From Aurifilum marmelostoma (lineage: Eukaryota; Ascomycota; Sordariomycetes; Diaporthales; Cryphonectriaceae), in contig JAMXSV010000004.1 of NCBI GenBank assembly GCA_027559495.1, positions 124,001 through 188,000 on the forward strand: a DNA stretch of 64,000 bases, given 5' to 3'. Made by a program: the position numbers and the translations under genes. The notes under the pieces were generated by a model, which did no database searches, had not been told where the DNA came from, and saw only the letters and a list, made by a program, of their open reading frames with translations. The stretch's first letter is position 1. Each line of letters starts with the position of its first letter. Shown piece by piece: positions 25,796 to 36,752 of this stretch.

Positions 25796-26829
25796 CCTTT
25801 CATTTGCTTCGCTAGCTTGGCAGAAGAAAAAATGGCAAAGAATCTACACACGAATGGAAGACGAAGAACACAAAAAGTGTAGACATGAGAACCAATGTAA
25901 CGATCGAGATTCTGCACCCATGGTCAGTGCTTGGGATTAGAAGTTCCATCTACTCCTTCTCCTCCTCCCCCTTGTTGCGTCGTTCAGACTAATCACTTAG
26001 GCTCGGTACAACTCTGTATTCTCGCCGCTACCAAGCGGCAAGATTGCTTTCTCGGTGAGCTGAATCAACTATACAGTGTCTCTTACAACTGTGAAGAGGT
26101 CAACGGTACTGACATGATTCAGCCTGCCTGAAAGCATGCTCTCCTTGGGATCGTGCATGAGCAAATCTCGAAAGAGCGGGTCAGCCGGGTCCTTTGTCGC
26201 CCATGGGTAAGCCGGATCTTTATCCCCCACGATCTTGTAAGCTCTAGGACGGTCACCGTTACGCATTCCCATGCATTCCCCGCACCACATATTCCCCTAG
26301 TATTCCTATAGGATCCTTGGCGTTGGAATTGTGTCCTTTTGTCACGGGGTATTGCGAAGCCGAACCTTCTTACTGGTCACACGGAATAGCCTGGCTTGCA
26401 TGGGTTGGGGATATTGTGATAAGACCTTGCCGCTCTACGATTTGCTCAAAGTCGTCCTGGGCGGACCGTGAGGGCTCAATAAAGTGGCGCCTTACACCTG
26501 AGTCAATTACTGATGGAGTAATAGTTATACTACACCTATCTGGAGATTAACCCATGCAGCTGGAAAGCACGCGATTCCTAAGCAATCCTGAAGACGGCCG
26601 ATATGCGGCGCGTCACAATGTGATTACTATGTATGACTTGATTATGAGGGATCGACAACTGAGCAGTCTTCTCTGGTGCCGAAGAGATCTGCTCGGGGCA
26701 GACGGGAGAGAGGTATCTGGTCCTGCGAGGCTGTTGCAGTCTGTCCTCTCCTGCTTTTCCCTCTCTGATTGAAACGTCCACCCCATCTCAACACATCCAG
26801 GTCTGTGTGCTCATGACACTTTTTTCTCA
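25796..26829. promoter_or_regulatory. divergent region between P450 and UbiA genes
   Basis: About 1 kb between divergent starts. It contains a possible small ORF (26069-26290, listed separately) and otherwise no gene. Confidence 0.45.
26069..26290 (-). CDS. possible small ORF, unknown
   Basis: A 73-codon ORF from a proper ATG. The peptide starts MWCGECMGMRNGDRPRAYKI and contains the Asp/Pro-rich segment DKDPAYPWATKDPADPLF. The composition looks more protein-like than other ORFs in this gap, but I recognise no family and see no flanking exon with good splice sites. It could be a small gene, a lone exon of a longer gene, or a degraded remnant. Confidence 0.25.
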   Translation of the reverse strand: MWCGECMGMRNGDRPRAYKIVGDKDPAYPWATKDPADPLFRDLLMHDPKESMLSGRLNHVSTVDLFTVVRDTV

Positions 26830-27970
26830 ATGTCGATCAGATCTCGTAGAGACCTATTCTTCAGTCTAGGGATGCTGCCTTTCCTCATGGCATCGGGGCA
26901 TCTCGTCCCGGTAATAGGATCTATCAATGTGGTCACTGGGTCGTACGAGTTTCCTGTAGCTCTTCTGAGCATGATATGTGCTGCAACAGCCATTGTTGAC
27001 TGTGAGTGCTTATTATCCAGCTGCTGTTGTGCTGCCCCGTTTCTTTCTATATACTGATACAACAGCTTCAGCATATGACACGTACAAGGATATCCCATTA
27101 TCAAAGCGACCGCAGAAATGGAAATGGCGGGCTTGGATGTATTCGCTCTGGGCTGTGGTTCTTGTCACCACCTACCTCACAGGCGTTGAGACATCCATCC
27201 GCATGTATCGTTTCTCTTTGATCGGACTCGGCTGGGGGACTCCGTGCATCCCCGTTTTCTCGCCTTCCGCGGGATTACGCCTCGCAATGCCCAAGTCTCT
27301 CGTAAGCATACACTGCTCAGAGATATCTGCTGGCCCTGCCTCGTTACGACACTAATGTAACAAACAATAGTTTCTCGAGGCCAAGTCTCTGGTCGTTGCC
27401 GTCTGCATGACCTATGTCACGGCCGACGTGGGCATGTTCTACTCCTGCTGCCACGGCAAGTCTAGTGCCAGGTGCACAGATAGCTCTCTTCGCGCACGCA
27501 GCCTCTGCATCGTCATACTCTACCAGTTTTTCCGGGAGACAGTATGCGACGCTAGGGATATTGAAGAGGATGCTGCGAACGGCATGAGGACCTTGCCGGT
27601 ACGACTGGGCAAGACGCACACCTTGCTGTTTCTAGCAGGCCTAGGTTTGCTCCTCGACCCCATCTTTACAACTGGAGGCGGCATCCTCTCCATGTACGAG
27701 TGGCGTGAAACCTTTGAATTCCCCCTCGAAAGTATCTTGCGGGTATGCGGTACAATCGGATTGTACTGGGTAGCATTGCGGTTTCCGAAAGGGCATCACC
27801 TTGTCTGGGGTGCGGTCTCCCTGCTGGGGCTGATTCCACTTTTATGGGCACAAACAGCCCTCCTTAGGCCCGAACAGGTGCAGTGGAAGACACGAAATGT
27901 TGAGCAATGGGCTCCAGAGGCTCTTCCGGATCTGCAACAAAATCCGGTATCTAGTCGTGTTCTGGGCTGA
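26830..27970 (+). CDS. UbiA-family membrane prenyltransferase
   Basis: Predicted polytopic enzyme that couples a polyprenyl diphosphate to an aromatic or other acceptor in a membrane. Three exons: 26830-27001, 27066-27301 and 27371-27970, 335 residues. The first intron has a good branch point (TACTGATAC) just before ACAACAG. The second Asp-rich motif is canonical: CDARDIEEDAANGMRTLP with D196, D199 and D203. The first, normally NDxxDxxxD, is unusual: D57-x4-D62-x3-D66 in DSSAYDTYKDIPLSKRP. Around these lie hydrophobic helices including LGLLLDPIF and TIGLYWVALRF. The antisense strand of exon 1 is also open, but splice sites and continuity across introns favour this strand. With the soluble DMATS nearby, the block has two unrelated prenyl-transfer enzymes. 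Acceptor unknown. Confidence 0.8.
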
Positions 27971-28168
27971 CTTTCTTCAGGGGGGAGGGGTCCCGGTTGG
28001 TCAAGACAGTTGATGATTGCGTATCTCGAGACTATAATAGATTTCATGAAATGTATCAGAACAAGAGATGAAGACGAGGAACGAAAAGAAAAAGTAATTG
28101 TATTTGGTTTCTATGGTCAGATGGTCTATTCCAAATACATATATATATATTACCGCACAGATGTCCGA

Positions 28169-29425
28169 TCAATGCTCTGCTTTCCAGTGTGGATGTGGCT
28201 TTCCATGTGCCTCGAGCAGCCCACCACTGAGCAGGGCATCCGGGCGAACAAAGAAATGCAGAGGTGCCGGCTGTCTCGTCTGGTTAAAGTGGACGCTAGC
28301 CCAGCGCAAATGAGCCGCCCATGTGCCTGGGGCTTGATCAGCATCCGCGTTCCCAGGCTCATCCCAGATTCTGGCTAGGTATTCCCTGTGCCTGCTCACT
28401 AGGCCGTGCGAGAACTTCATGGTCGACGACATGGCCAGAATGCCGTCCACAAACTCCTGAGCTTCCTTGTATGCCGGGCCGTTCTGGTCTGCCCCCTCAC
28501 GCGACCTGCTGAGAAGCTCAAACTGCTTTCGGCCGGACCACATGGTCAGGTGCTGCGCCCAGTACACCTCGGTGATACACTCATAGAGGAGCACGTGCTG
28601 GGCAAAGTATGCGGGGCCGTCCCAGTTCAGAGCCGGGTCCCGAATGTGTCGCAGGCGCTCTACACAAAACATGTGAGAGATGTAGTCGAAATAAGGCCCG
28701 TACTCGAATTCTGGTGGTTCCCCTGTCGCGTTGGGCACCTCATAGCGCGGGAGATGGCGGAGCAGCGGGTGGCGGCTCATGCCCTTGGTGCCCTGGGGGC
28801 AGTTGTCCTCCCAACAGCGCAGATAAATGTCGTGCCAGTATTTTACACCGAGACAGCCTTTTCGCGCAGCGATGAGGCCGTTGAAGAACATGGCGATCTC
28901 ATCGCTGATGGTCATCTTGAAGCCCATCATCTCCAGGCTGTCTTCCGGGTCCGTGAGCTTATTCCAGCAGAGGTCGTCAAGTCCACGAAAGAGCATGAAA
29001 CCAACATCGAGCCAGACACCGCCGTGGAGATAAAGAAGCGGGAGACGCATCACGTCGCCCATGTGCGCTCCGAGGTGGGTATTGGCCGCTGATTTTGTCG
29101 TAACATCAATGACAGTCGAGGGCGGAGGATGGATCATCGAGTGCGGAAGGAAGCGCGCGGGCTCCGGGATATATCTGGACCAGTGGTTCGCGGACCCCTC
29201 AACCATATCTACCACGCGTACCGTCCAGTCCGGGTGCCGTCGCACCCAGCTGATGATATTGCGCTGACACCATGGCTTACAAGTTGCAAGCCCTGTGTCC
29301 CAAAACGCCCAGATGTTTCGTTCTGAGCCGTCAACGGGTTTAAATGTCTGAAGATCAGTAAGAATCTCTTGATCAGATCTTTGATCAGAAGCCGGAAGTG
29401 CTGAGCGCGGTATATGGTCCATCAT
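28169..29425 (-). CDS. glycosyltransferase, GT32 / capsular polysaccharide synthesis type
   Basis: Intronless, 418 residues from the ATG at 29425 (MMDHIPRSALPAS). The fold signature is ERNIWAFWDTG at the start of the nucleotide-sugar domain, WTVRVVD, and GDVMRLPLLYLHGGVWLDVGF (about 121-143), in which the acidic WLDV corresponds to the metal/sugar-nucleotide DxD region of GT32-like enzymes. The segment EIAMFFNGLIAARKG is also typical of the family. No signal peptide or membrane anchor is evident. The frame stays open to an ATG at 29506, but that codon lies directly after a TATATAA element (29507-29513), too close to be translated from that promoter, so the downstream start is preferred. It converges with the UbiA gene (198 bp between the stop codons) and might glycosylate the product of the block. 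Confidence 0.82.
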   Translation of the reverse strand: MMDHIPRSALPASDQRSDQEILTDLQTFKPVDGSERNIWAFWDTGLATCKPWCQRNIISWVRRHPDWTVRVVDMVEGSANHWSRYIPEPARFLPHSMIHPPPSTVIDVTTKSAANTHLGAHMGDVMRLPLLYLHGGVWLDVGFMLFRGLDDLCWNKLTDPEDSLEMMGFKMTISDEIAMFFNGLIAARKGCLGVKYWHDIYLRCWEDNCPQGTKGMSRHPLLRHLPRYEVPNATGEPPEFEYGPYFDYISHMFCVERLRHIRDPALNWDGPAYFAQHVLLYECITEVYWAQHLTMWSGRKQFELLSRSREGADQNGPAYKEAQEFVDGILAMSSTMKFSHGLVSRHREYLARIWDEPGNADADQAPGTWAAHLRWASVHFNQTRQPAPLHFFVRPDALLSGGLLEAHGKPHPHWKAEH

Positions 29426-29506
29426 CTTAGTCTGGTGAAATTGTGATCCAAGGATGTGAAGATGGTACTTTCCGCAAGTCAGCCATGAGTGAGCCGCAGG
29501 AACCAT

Positions 29507-29513
29507 TTATATA
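29507..29513 (-). promoter_or_regulatory. TATA box of the glycosyltransferase gene
   Basis: TATATAA on the minus strand, 82 bases upstream of the preferred start codon at 29425. Its position argues against using the ATG at 29506. Confidence 0.55.
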
Positions 29514-30038
29514 AGATTTATTGGACTGGTCAGACTGCAAAGAGGATCCTTCGGGTTACCTGAACAAGCATCGTTAGCAGCTTGTCATCAGCCCCATTCA
29601 TCTCCGCTTCCGTGACTAGGGTGAAGCGTGAGAAGGGGGGGGGGGCATATATACGAAAAACTCCTGCCCGCTTGCAATCAAGTACATACGTTTCAGAGAT
29701 AGTTATTCTGGTAGTTTCCCTTCGTTTATCGCTAGTTTCCTTGAGAGAAATAAAATAACATCTATAATTTGAAGAAAGGAACGAAAGTACTCCAGAAAAT
29801 GGTATTCATAATTGTGAAGGAACTGGCGATTCCTTCAGCTATATAGGCCATTACCATTTCCTGTCGGATGTCAGTGATCACTGCTTTTAGGTGCGACGAG
29901 AAATTGATATGGCTTCCGACACAGAGCACTATGATGTAGTCCTCCTTGCGCTTGAGGAATTCCCCTAAGAATGGCTGCTATGTGAGCAGTCGGGCTACAA
30001 GATAGGCGATGTCGTGGGAACGAGCAGTATAAACGTTG
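29514..30038. other. intergenic
   Basis: About 0.5 kb between the glycosyltransferase promoter and the end of the next gene. It contains an 11-base G run at 29635-29645 and otherwise nothing recognisable. Confidence 0.5.
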
Positions 30039-31476
30039 TCATCCAGCTGCTCCTGCAGGTGGCAGCATAAGTGCACTTTCGCGATACCAGGGCCAGAAGA
30101 CATCCTTGGACCAAGCGGCAAGAACTCTCAATGCATGTACGATCTGGAAAATACCCAGCAGTCCGTCACTCGACCCGATTTTCTGTTTTGTCCAGAGAAT
30201 CTATGAGCGTCAAAATACATGCATTAGCCTCAGGACACCAGCGCAAAAGGACAGATGAAGAGAAAGAGGGCTATGCACAGACCGTTTTATCCTCAGACCT
30301 TGTTGACGCCACAAAATACCAATCATGGCCTTGCACGATCAAGCCGGGGAGGAATGGGATCATCTCGACAGCACTGTTGTGGGTCTCAATAAGGCGCCGC
30401 AACATATTCCACTGCTCCATGTGCCAGACACCAATCTGCAGCTGCGCCTCGTCCCAATGTTCGCCGGGCGTCTTAGACTCCGCGCTCAAGGTGAGGGGCC
30501 GATGGGCCAACGGCGCAAAGTCGGTGTGGTTCACGGTGAGCCCGCCTGTGACGCCGGACTGGCGCACGCGCCGAATAGCCTCCTGGGTGGCGTCATCAGT
30601 ATCAGGCTCGATAAAGAAGCAAAAATCTACCATCTTGGAACCCCCAGCCCGGTACCCATGCAGCCGGGCGGTCGTGCAGGGCATGGCGCGGACCAAGGGT
30701 GGCAGGGTCTGGTCCGTAGGGCGGGCGCCGATCTGCCCGAGAGCGAGTCTAAGGATGGGCCAGTGGACAAGCAGATTCCAATTAGGCTCGCCGTGCTTCA
30801 GGTTGTGGCACTCTTTGGCCTCGTAGTAGATATCCTCGACCGAGACGAGCGCCACCGCCTGCATGAGCTGCTGGTCCTCGCTACCAGTGGCAACAAAGGA
30901 CTGTTCGCGGATGTTCCTGAGAAGAGGGCCGCGTTCTCCGAGAGGGCCCATCTCCTGCCTCAAGCTGTCCGGCACCACGCCCAGCCCGCCCTCGTGCTGA
31001 TGCAATCGGTCCCACATGGCCTCCAGCGGCCCGCCATTCAGACGACGGTCCTCGCGGTCAAATTGTAAGACATCTAATCGCCTCTCTACTGCCAGCTGCT
31101 GCATCTGCCTTCGTGGCGCAGACCTGCTGCTCCTCGCGCTGGCGCTCGAGCTGCTCACGCTTCCGGCGCCGAAGCTAGATGGTGGTGGTTGTCTTGGTTG
31201 GCCGGCCTCGGGCAGAGCGCGCGGAGTAGTCTCCTGATCGTAGGCGCCGTGGTGAGAGATCTTGCGCCTTTTCTCGGGGGTCTTGTAGCTTCGAAAAGTA
31301 TCATCGCGGCTCTCGTCGGCGCCAGACGCGTCCATGGTCGCATGTCCGGACGACGTCGGGGACGGCGTGAGGACCTGGCGGTGCTTGCGCTTCGTTACTG
31401 TGCATGCAACGCCAGCGAGATCTCTGGACGGCGAGCTGATTGGAGGGATTGTCTTGAGCCATAAGCCGATGTCCAT
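30039..31476 (-). CDS. PD-(D/E)XK nuclease-like domain protein
   Basis: Member of the large fungal PDDEXK_12-type family, common beside secondary-metabolism genes and of unproven function. Two exons: 31476-30283 and 30200-30039, 451 residues. The N-terminus (MDIGLWLKTIPPISSPS, then a basic TPSPTSSGHA linker) is disordered, as in relatives. The nuclease-like core includes VDFCFFIEPD and HRPLTLSAESKTPGEHWDEAQLQIGVWHMEQW; the E-x-K of AESK is the presumed catalytic signature. Reading straight through the first exon stops early at KTVCA. The 82-nt intron (30282-30201) instead joins EDKT to ILWTKQKIGSSDGLLGIFQIVHAL and WPWYRE, the usual family ending. The gene shares its upstream region with the Zn2Cys6 regulator. 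Confidence 0.85.
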
Positions 31477-32238
31477 TGAGAGGGACAAGTTGACGAGTTC
31501 GATGTGACTGAAGCGCTTTAGAGACCCGTTTCGATTGACTTGTGAGTCGATGGAAAAGCAATCAAGTCCAGGCCGGGGTTATATTGTGTATCGGTTGCCC
31601 GAGTGACGGCCGCGGCCCGGGGCATAACCCTAACCCTTACATAGAGCCAGCAAAGCCATCAGTTACTGTAAGATGCGTAGAGTGTGTCTACATTATGATA
31701 AATAATACAGGTATAGATCTAGATACTTTATAAAAGAAATGCGTGTGCACCTAGTTCCCGCTATACCCGGATCACAATTTGTTTATTTTTTATTCTTGGT
31801 CACCCCCCGGGTAAGGATGGCCTTTGCGTAAAATGCCTCTCTAGACCGCCGTTAAGAAGAACAAGCTAAGATGAATGCTTTTAGCCTTCGCATTTGTCGT
31901 CACATGAGCCATGTCCTCCCCCGTTTTCCTCCCCGCATTTGTCGACTCAGCCTGGACGGGGGAAAAAAAACTGGATCCATGCTTCCAATTTCTGGGCCAT
32001 CGTCCCCGTACGTAGCCCCTGTGCACCTGCTCGGCTATCGCAGCAGTCGGCTCGAGTCTCGCTCTGCCGAATACTTTTGCTTCTTCACCTTCATGAGCCT
32101 ATAGGAAGTTGCTGGTGCTCTTGGGCCCCCCCCCCCCTATCTACTCTATTCTTTTACTTGACTCAATTGATCGGCATAACCAGAGACTTGGAAAGGAAGC
32201 CCTGGAATCTGACCTCGCATACGGGTGCCCAAGAGCAG
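31477..32238. promoter_or_regulatory. bidirectional promoter region with telobox-like element
   Basis: About 760 bp between two divergent start codons. It contains AACCCTAACCCT at 31626-31637, two telomere-type repeat units (a telobox-like motif), and a 12-base C run at 32126-32137. No gene is seen. Confidence 0.5.
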
Positions 32239-34648
32239 ATGTCGACGTCTCTGAAGCGAAAGAGGAGCGATGCCGCTCCGGGTCCGCGGCCGGAGTCCAA
32301 GAAATTGGCCGCTGCATGTACCGCATGCCGTAAGCAAAAAGTGAGTAGGTGGTGCAACTAATCGTGGTACACATCAGTGAGAGAGTCTTTCAAGAGAGAG
32401 GAGGAACAGTGTCTTACACTCTGAAATTGAATGCTTTTGTTAGATCAAATGTGAAATGCCCAACGAGGAACCGCCATGTTCACGATGCGAAAGACGAGGC
32501 CTTTCATGTGTACTGCATACCTCTGCTCTGCGCGTCTCAAACACAGACCACAGGTGAGTTCTAACTTATATGAATTATCTGATAAACCCTGCCGTCACAC
32601 TCCACGGCCCAGGACGACTCAATCGCAATGAAAGAAGAAGGGAAAAAAGCACCGCTCACTACTAATTCATCCGCCCGAGAACCCAAGACAAGTCGTGCTG
32701 CTCGGCAAGGACATGTCCAATGTCTTCTCTACCCTCCAGCGCGTCTGCGAAAAGCTCGGCATCGAGCCCCCCTGGCCCTTGTTGTCGACACAGGGAGGAG
32801 AGGACGGGGTCGAGAATCACCTGGATCATCACCAGCAGCAGCAACTGCAGCAGTCTGGAGACGGCACTGAAGATGCAGGCGAAGATGGCGGTACCACTAC
32901 CTCAGGGGTCTACGAGCTGTCACCACCAGCCTCGCCATCCGCAGTACAAGCGCCCATTGATCCATACCTGAGCGGCGGCAACATTGCAGCAGACCCTTCA
33001 GTGGTCGGCGCCGCAGGCACAGGAGCAAGTCCAGGCCAGAGGATCCGAGGGGGTCGAGAGGCCGAGAGGGGAGGCGACCTGGTCAGCAAGGGCATCATCA
33101 GTCCGGAGCGCGCCGATATGCTGGTCAGACGGTACCTGCTGTATCTGGACCGGTTTCTGTACGGGATCGCGGGCCACTATCAAGATGCCCACCAGGTCCG
33201 GATGGCATCACCAACGCTGTTGGCCGCCATGTGTGCCGTTGCCGCCTTTCAGGACGTCGAGAGTAGAGACCTGTTTGATATCTGCTACAAAGAGTATCGA
33301 TCTCTGGTGTCCACCTCGTTGTTCGAGAAGAGAGATCTCGAGTACATCCGGGCACTCTGCATCGGCTCCTTCTGGCTCTTGGATACATCAAGAATCCTCG
33401 TCAGCGATGCCGTGCGACGAGCCGCAGATTCCCGATTGCATCAGTCTTTCCATAGGTGGATTGACACTGTCCCAAGCTCTGCAAATACCACAGGCACAAC
33501 AGGCACAAGCCTAAGTACAGGCACAAATCTGCCGCGTGACCCAAAGGAAGACGCTCGAGACCGAGCTCGTCTTTGGTATCTCCTGTTCGTCTCTGACAGG
33601 CATCTGTCTATACTACACAATCGAGACGCGCTGACCCGACAGGAAAAAGATGCTATCGAGAACAGAGACAGCTTCCTGGCCAGCGAGAATGCAGGACCGG
33701 TGGTGTCGAACCTAGACATCCGTCTCATCTCGCAGGTCTCGCTGTTGGTCATCATGGGTCAGATCCGGGACGTTCTAGGCTGTGAGCGGCCCAGACCGCT
33801 GCCAAAGACATTTGTCGTCCAGTTCTCGCACTTCGCCAACGCCCTAGACCAGTGGTATGGGAAATACTCACCCTGCTTTGGTTCGTACTGTCCCCCCCCC
33901 CCCCCTAAACACACCTTGAGAGTTGTTTGTTGCATCGTGCACCGCGACTTGCTTGCTAACGCGATCAGAACCTGACGAGCATATTGGCGATTTTCCGCTG
34001 GCTGGTCTCACGATACACTACCAATATGCACGACTCTATCTTGGTCATCACGTCTTTCAAGGCCTGGACAAGGACCCCATCCCTGTACACTTCATCCCCG
34101 CTGCGGCTGCGGCGCGAGAGGCTGCGCACTGCATCCTCAGCATGATCCTCGAGACCACAGCTCTGCGCAGCAACATCGCGGGCATGCCGCATTATTTTCA
34201 CATCATGATCTCCTTTGCCTGTCACTGCCTGCTCGAGATGGCCATGAAGCACCGAGAACAGCTCGGCATCGCGGTGGAGGATGATTTTGGCCGCATCGCT
34301 GCAGTGCTGGCCCTCTTTGCCAGCACCACCACTCTGCCCCAGCATCCCATTGCGCGGGCTCTGGCGGGTCTGACGCGGAAGCTCAACGAGTGCACATCCA
34401 CTCTGGGGATGGAGTCGGTGCTCACGGCGAGCCCTTTCCAAAAGTCAGAATACACGAGCCTCATGACAGGCTTTGGTAGTACCGGTGGTGTGGGAGCAGA
34501 TATGAATGGTGGTGGTGGATCAGCGACAGACACGATGCTTGGTGCCTCACCGGGTTTGCAGGCGTTTGGCGGTCTATCGGACGATTTCTGGTATGGAGAA
34601 TTTGGTGATTTTCACTTGGCATTTCCTCAGTCACATCCTCAGCTGTGA
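32239..34648 (+). CDS. Zn2Cys6 transcription factor
   Basis: Probable pathway regulator. Exons: 32239-32340, 32444-32553, 32688-33880 and 33969-34648, 694 residues in one frame. The first intron splits the zinc cluster: CTACRKQK joins IKCEMPNEEPPCSRCERRGLSC, giving C-x2-C-x6-C and C-x2-C-x6-C with an eight-residue loop. The basic KRKR at the start resembles a nuclear localisation signal. For the third exon the acceptor after 32612 gives an in-frame TGA; the acceptor at 32687 has a TACTAAT branch point 20-odd bases upstream and keeps the frame (RQVVLLGKDMSNVFSTLQRV), so it is preferred. The middle region resembles fungal-specific TF domains (YLLYLDRFLYGIAGHY, then LLAAMCAVAAFQD). The last intron contains a C14 run. 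It converges, 120 bp away, on the aldolase-reductase fusion and heads the catabolic gene set. Confidence 0.88.
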
Positions 34649-34768
34649 CAACACGAAACAGGATAGGACAGACACAATAATAGTACGTTAATCGCTTTGC
34701 ATTGTGCATGGCAGAACAAGCCTGCTGTCTGTCTAGAACAGCGCATACAGCGTAGCTGAATTACCCAC

Positions 34769-36752
34769 TCAATCCACATTATCGGCATCATCGTGAAAGA
34801 GAAGGGTGCCCCAATCAGGACGGTTAAACCGTTTGCCCTTGTCCCTGGCCAGCTCACCAATCTTCTGCATCTCGTCCTCGTCCGGCACAAAATTGTCTCT
34901 CAGGTTGGCTTGGATCCTCGAAGGTGTGGTGCTCTTGGGGATCACACTCCATCCCTTGGCGATGCCCCAGCTCAGCATCACATTTCCCGTGGCCACACCT
35001 CTCCTCTTTGCGATCTCTGTGATGACAGGATGCTCGTGCAGAGTACTTCCAGATCCACCAAGAGGACCAAAAGCCGTCTGGTGGATACCCTTGGCCACAC
35101 AGAACTCGTGCAGGTTGTCCTGGGGTAGCAGAGGCTGAATCTCGGTCTGGTTGACCGCGGGCACGACCGTGGCGCTCGCCAGCAGCTTGTTGAGATTCAC
35201 AGTCGAGAAGTTGGCGACGCCAATTGCCCGTACCCTGCCTGTACCGTCGTGGAAAATCTTCTCCATCTCGCGCCAGGTATCGCAAAAGTTCCAGTCTGGG
35301 TCGTGCACCTTGCGATCCTCCTTGCCGTACTCGGCGCCCGACTCCTCTGGGCTAGGTAGGGTTACGGGCCAGTGCATCAGGAACAGGTCGACATATTCCA
35401 GGCCGAGATCGTGCAGGGACTTGTCGAGAGCCTTGCTTGCCCGTTTGTGGTCAGAGGACCATAGCTTGGTGGTCACAAAAAAGTCGGACCGGGGCACGGG
35501 GGCCTTCTTGAACACCTCGCCAATTTCGGCCTCGTTGCCGTACAGAGGCGCGCAGTCGAAGTGTCGGTAGCCGGCGGCGAAAGCTGACTCGACTGCCCGG
35601 GCCGCATCTCCTGGTGCAGCCTTCCAGGTGCCAAAGCCGACTGCTGGGATCTTGGCCCCAGTGTTCAGTGTGAAGAACGATGTCGGCTTTGTGTCTTTAC
35701 GGCTGGTCGCAGAAGAGGCAGGGCCGAGTGATTTCTCCACATTCTCCAGGATCTGCATGGTAGAGATGGTGGATTTATACAGTTCTGGAGACGCAGGCTT
35801 ATAAGGCTTGCGTGGGTGGAATGCGACCTCGGAGGGCATGCCCAGGTAGGAGGTGCCGACAAAGTAAGCAGCGCCGGCCTTGGTGGCAGCAAGGCCCTTC
35901 TTGCAGGCCGACTCTGCCAGGGCTACCTGTCCCTGCAGCTCTTTGGCTTCCTCGATCTTGCCAGCCTGCCAGAGGGCGTACAGTCTCGAGACAGACCTGG
36001 GAAAGACATTGCCGATGCCCGTCACGCAGCCAACACCACCGGCTATCAGGCACGGGAGCAGCCAGTCCGACTGTCCTGAGAAGACGGCGAACTCTGAGGG
36101 TCGGAACTTGGCAGTCAGACATGCCACCTTGCCCGCATTGGCACAGGTCAGCTTGACTCCTACGATGTTTGGATGCACCGCAAGACGCGAGAGCACGTCC
36201 ACGCCCAGATCCACGCCTGCGGTAACACCAGGAAACTAAAGAAAGGTTAGATTTGGCAATTCGTTTGGGAGAAGAAGCTCGAGAACACAAACTCACGTTA
36301 TAGATGATGATGGGTATACGGCTGTGGTCAGCAACCTCGGAATAGAAATCCACGAGAGCCTGCTCGGAGACGGCCTTGGGCCAATAGCTCGGGGGCAGCA
36401 GGAGGCCAAAGTCGGCGCCGGCGTTGACAGCATCATCGACAAGGCGCAGGGTCTCGTTGGTGGACTGGCCACTGACTCCAACAGCCAGTGGGAATTTTGG
36501 CATGCCCACGTCAGTGGCGGCCTTGCGCGCAGTGCGGACCAGACTGACACGTTCCTCGGGCAGCAGGAGGGCTGCCTCGGCCGTCGAGCCCTGAAGGACG
36601 AGACCATTGACGCCGCTAGAGATCATGTACGAAAAGTACTTGTACATAGCGTCCAGGTCAATCTCCTGGCGGGGGGTGTCCTTATAAAGGCTCACGACGG
36701 GGCACCAGACCCCGGCGGGGACGGCAGGCGCCTTTCCGTCTGCCACAGGCAT
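34769..36752 (-). CDS. fusion: DHDPS-superfamily keto-deoxy-acid aldolase + aldo-keto reductase
   Basis: Two exons (36752-36297, 36235-34769) make one 640-residue protein; exon 2 covers the domain junction without a stop or splice signal. Residues 1 to about 325 are a class I aldolase of the dihydrodipicolinate synthase superfamily: GSTAEA (55-60), the catalytic Tyr in IIIYN (Y151) and the Schiff-base Lys in VGVKLT (K180). The closest named relatives I can suggest are fungal LGA1/GaaC, which split 3-deoxy-L-threo-hex-2-ulosonate to pyruvate and L-glyceraldehyde. After a short linker an aldo-keto reductase starts near 337 (FFTLNTGAKIPAVGFGTW) with an intact tetrad: D379 and Y384 (FDCAPLY), K409 and H440 (LMHWPV). 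It resembles GLD1/GaaD L-glyceraldehyde reductases. If so, consecutive steps of uronate breakdown share one chain, so the reactive aldehyde could be reduced as it forms. Substrates are inferred. Confidence 0.9.

Noticed and set aside
26811..27104. Minus-strand ORF opposite UbiA exon 1
   Set aside because: The plus strand has splice sites, a branch point and continuity with the canonical UbiA motif; the charged antisense peptide is what the complement of a hydrophobic helix would give.
28406..29092. Plus-strand ORF of 228 codons over the glycosyltransferase
   Set aside because: Antisense shadow of a recognisable enzyme.
32554..32629. Possible frame break or stop in the Zn2Cys6 regulator
   Set aside because: The acceptor after 32612 gives a TGA, but the acceptor at 32687 with a TACTAAT branch point keeps one open frame of 695 codons.
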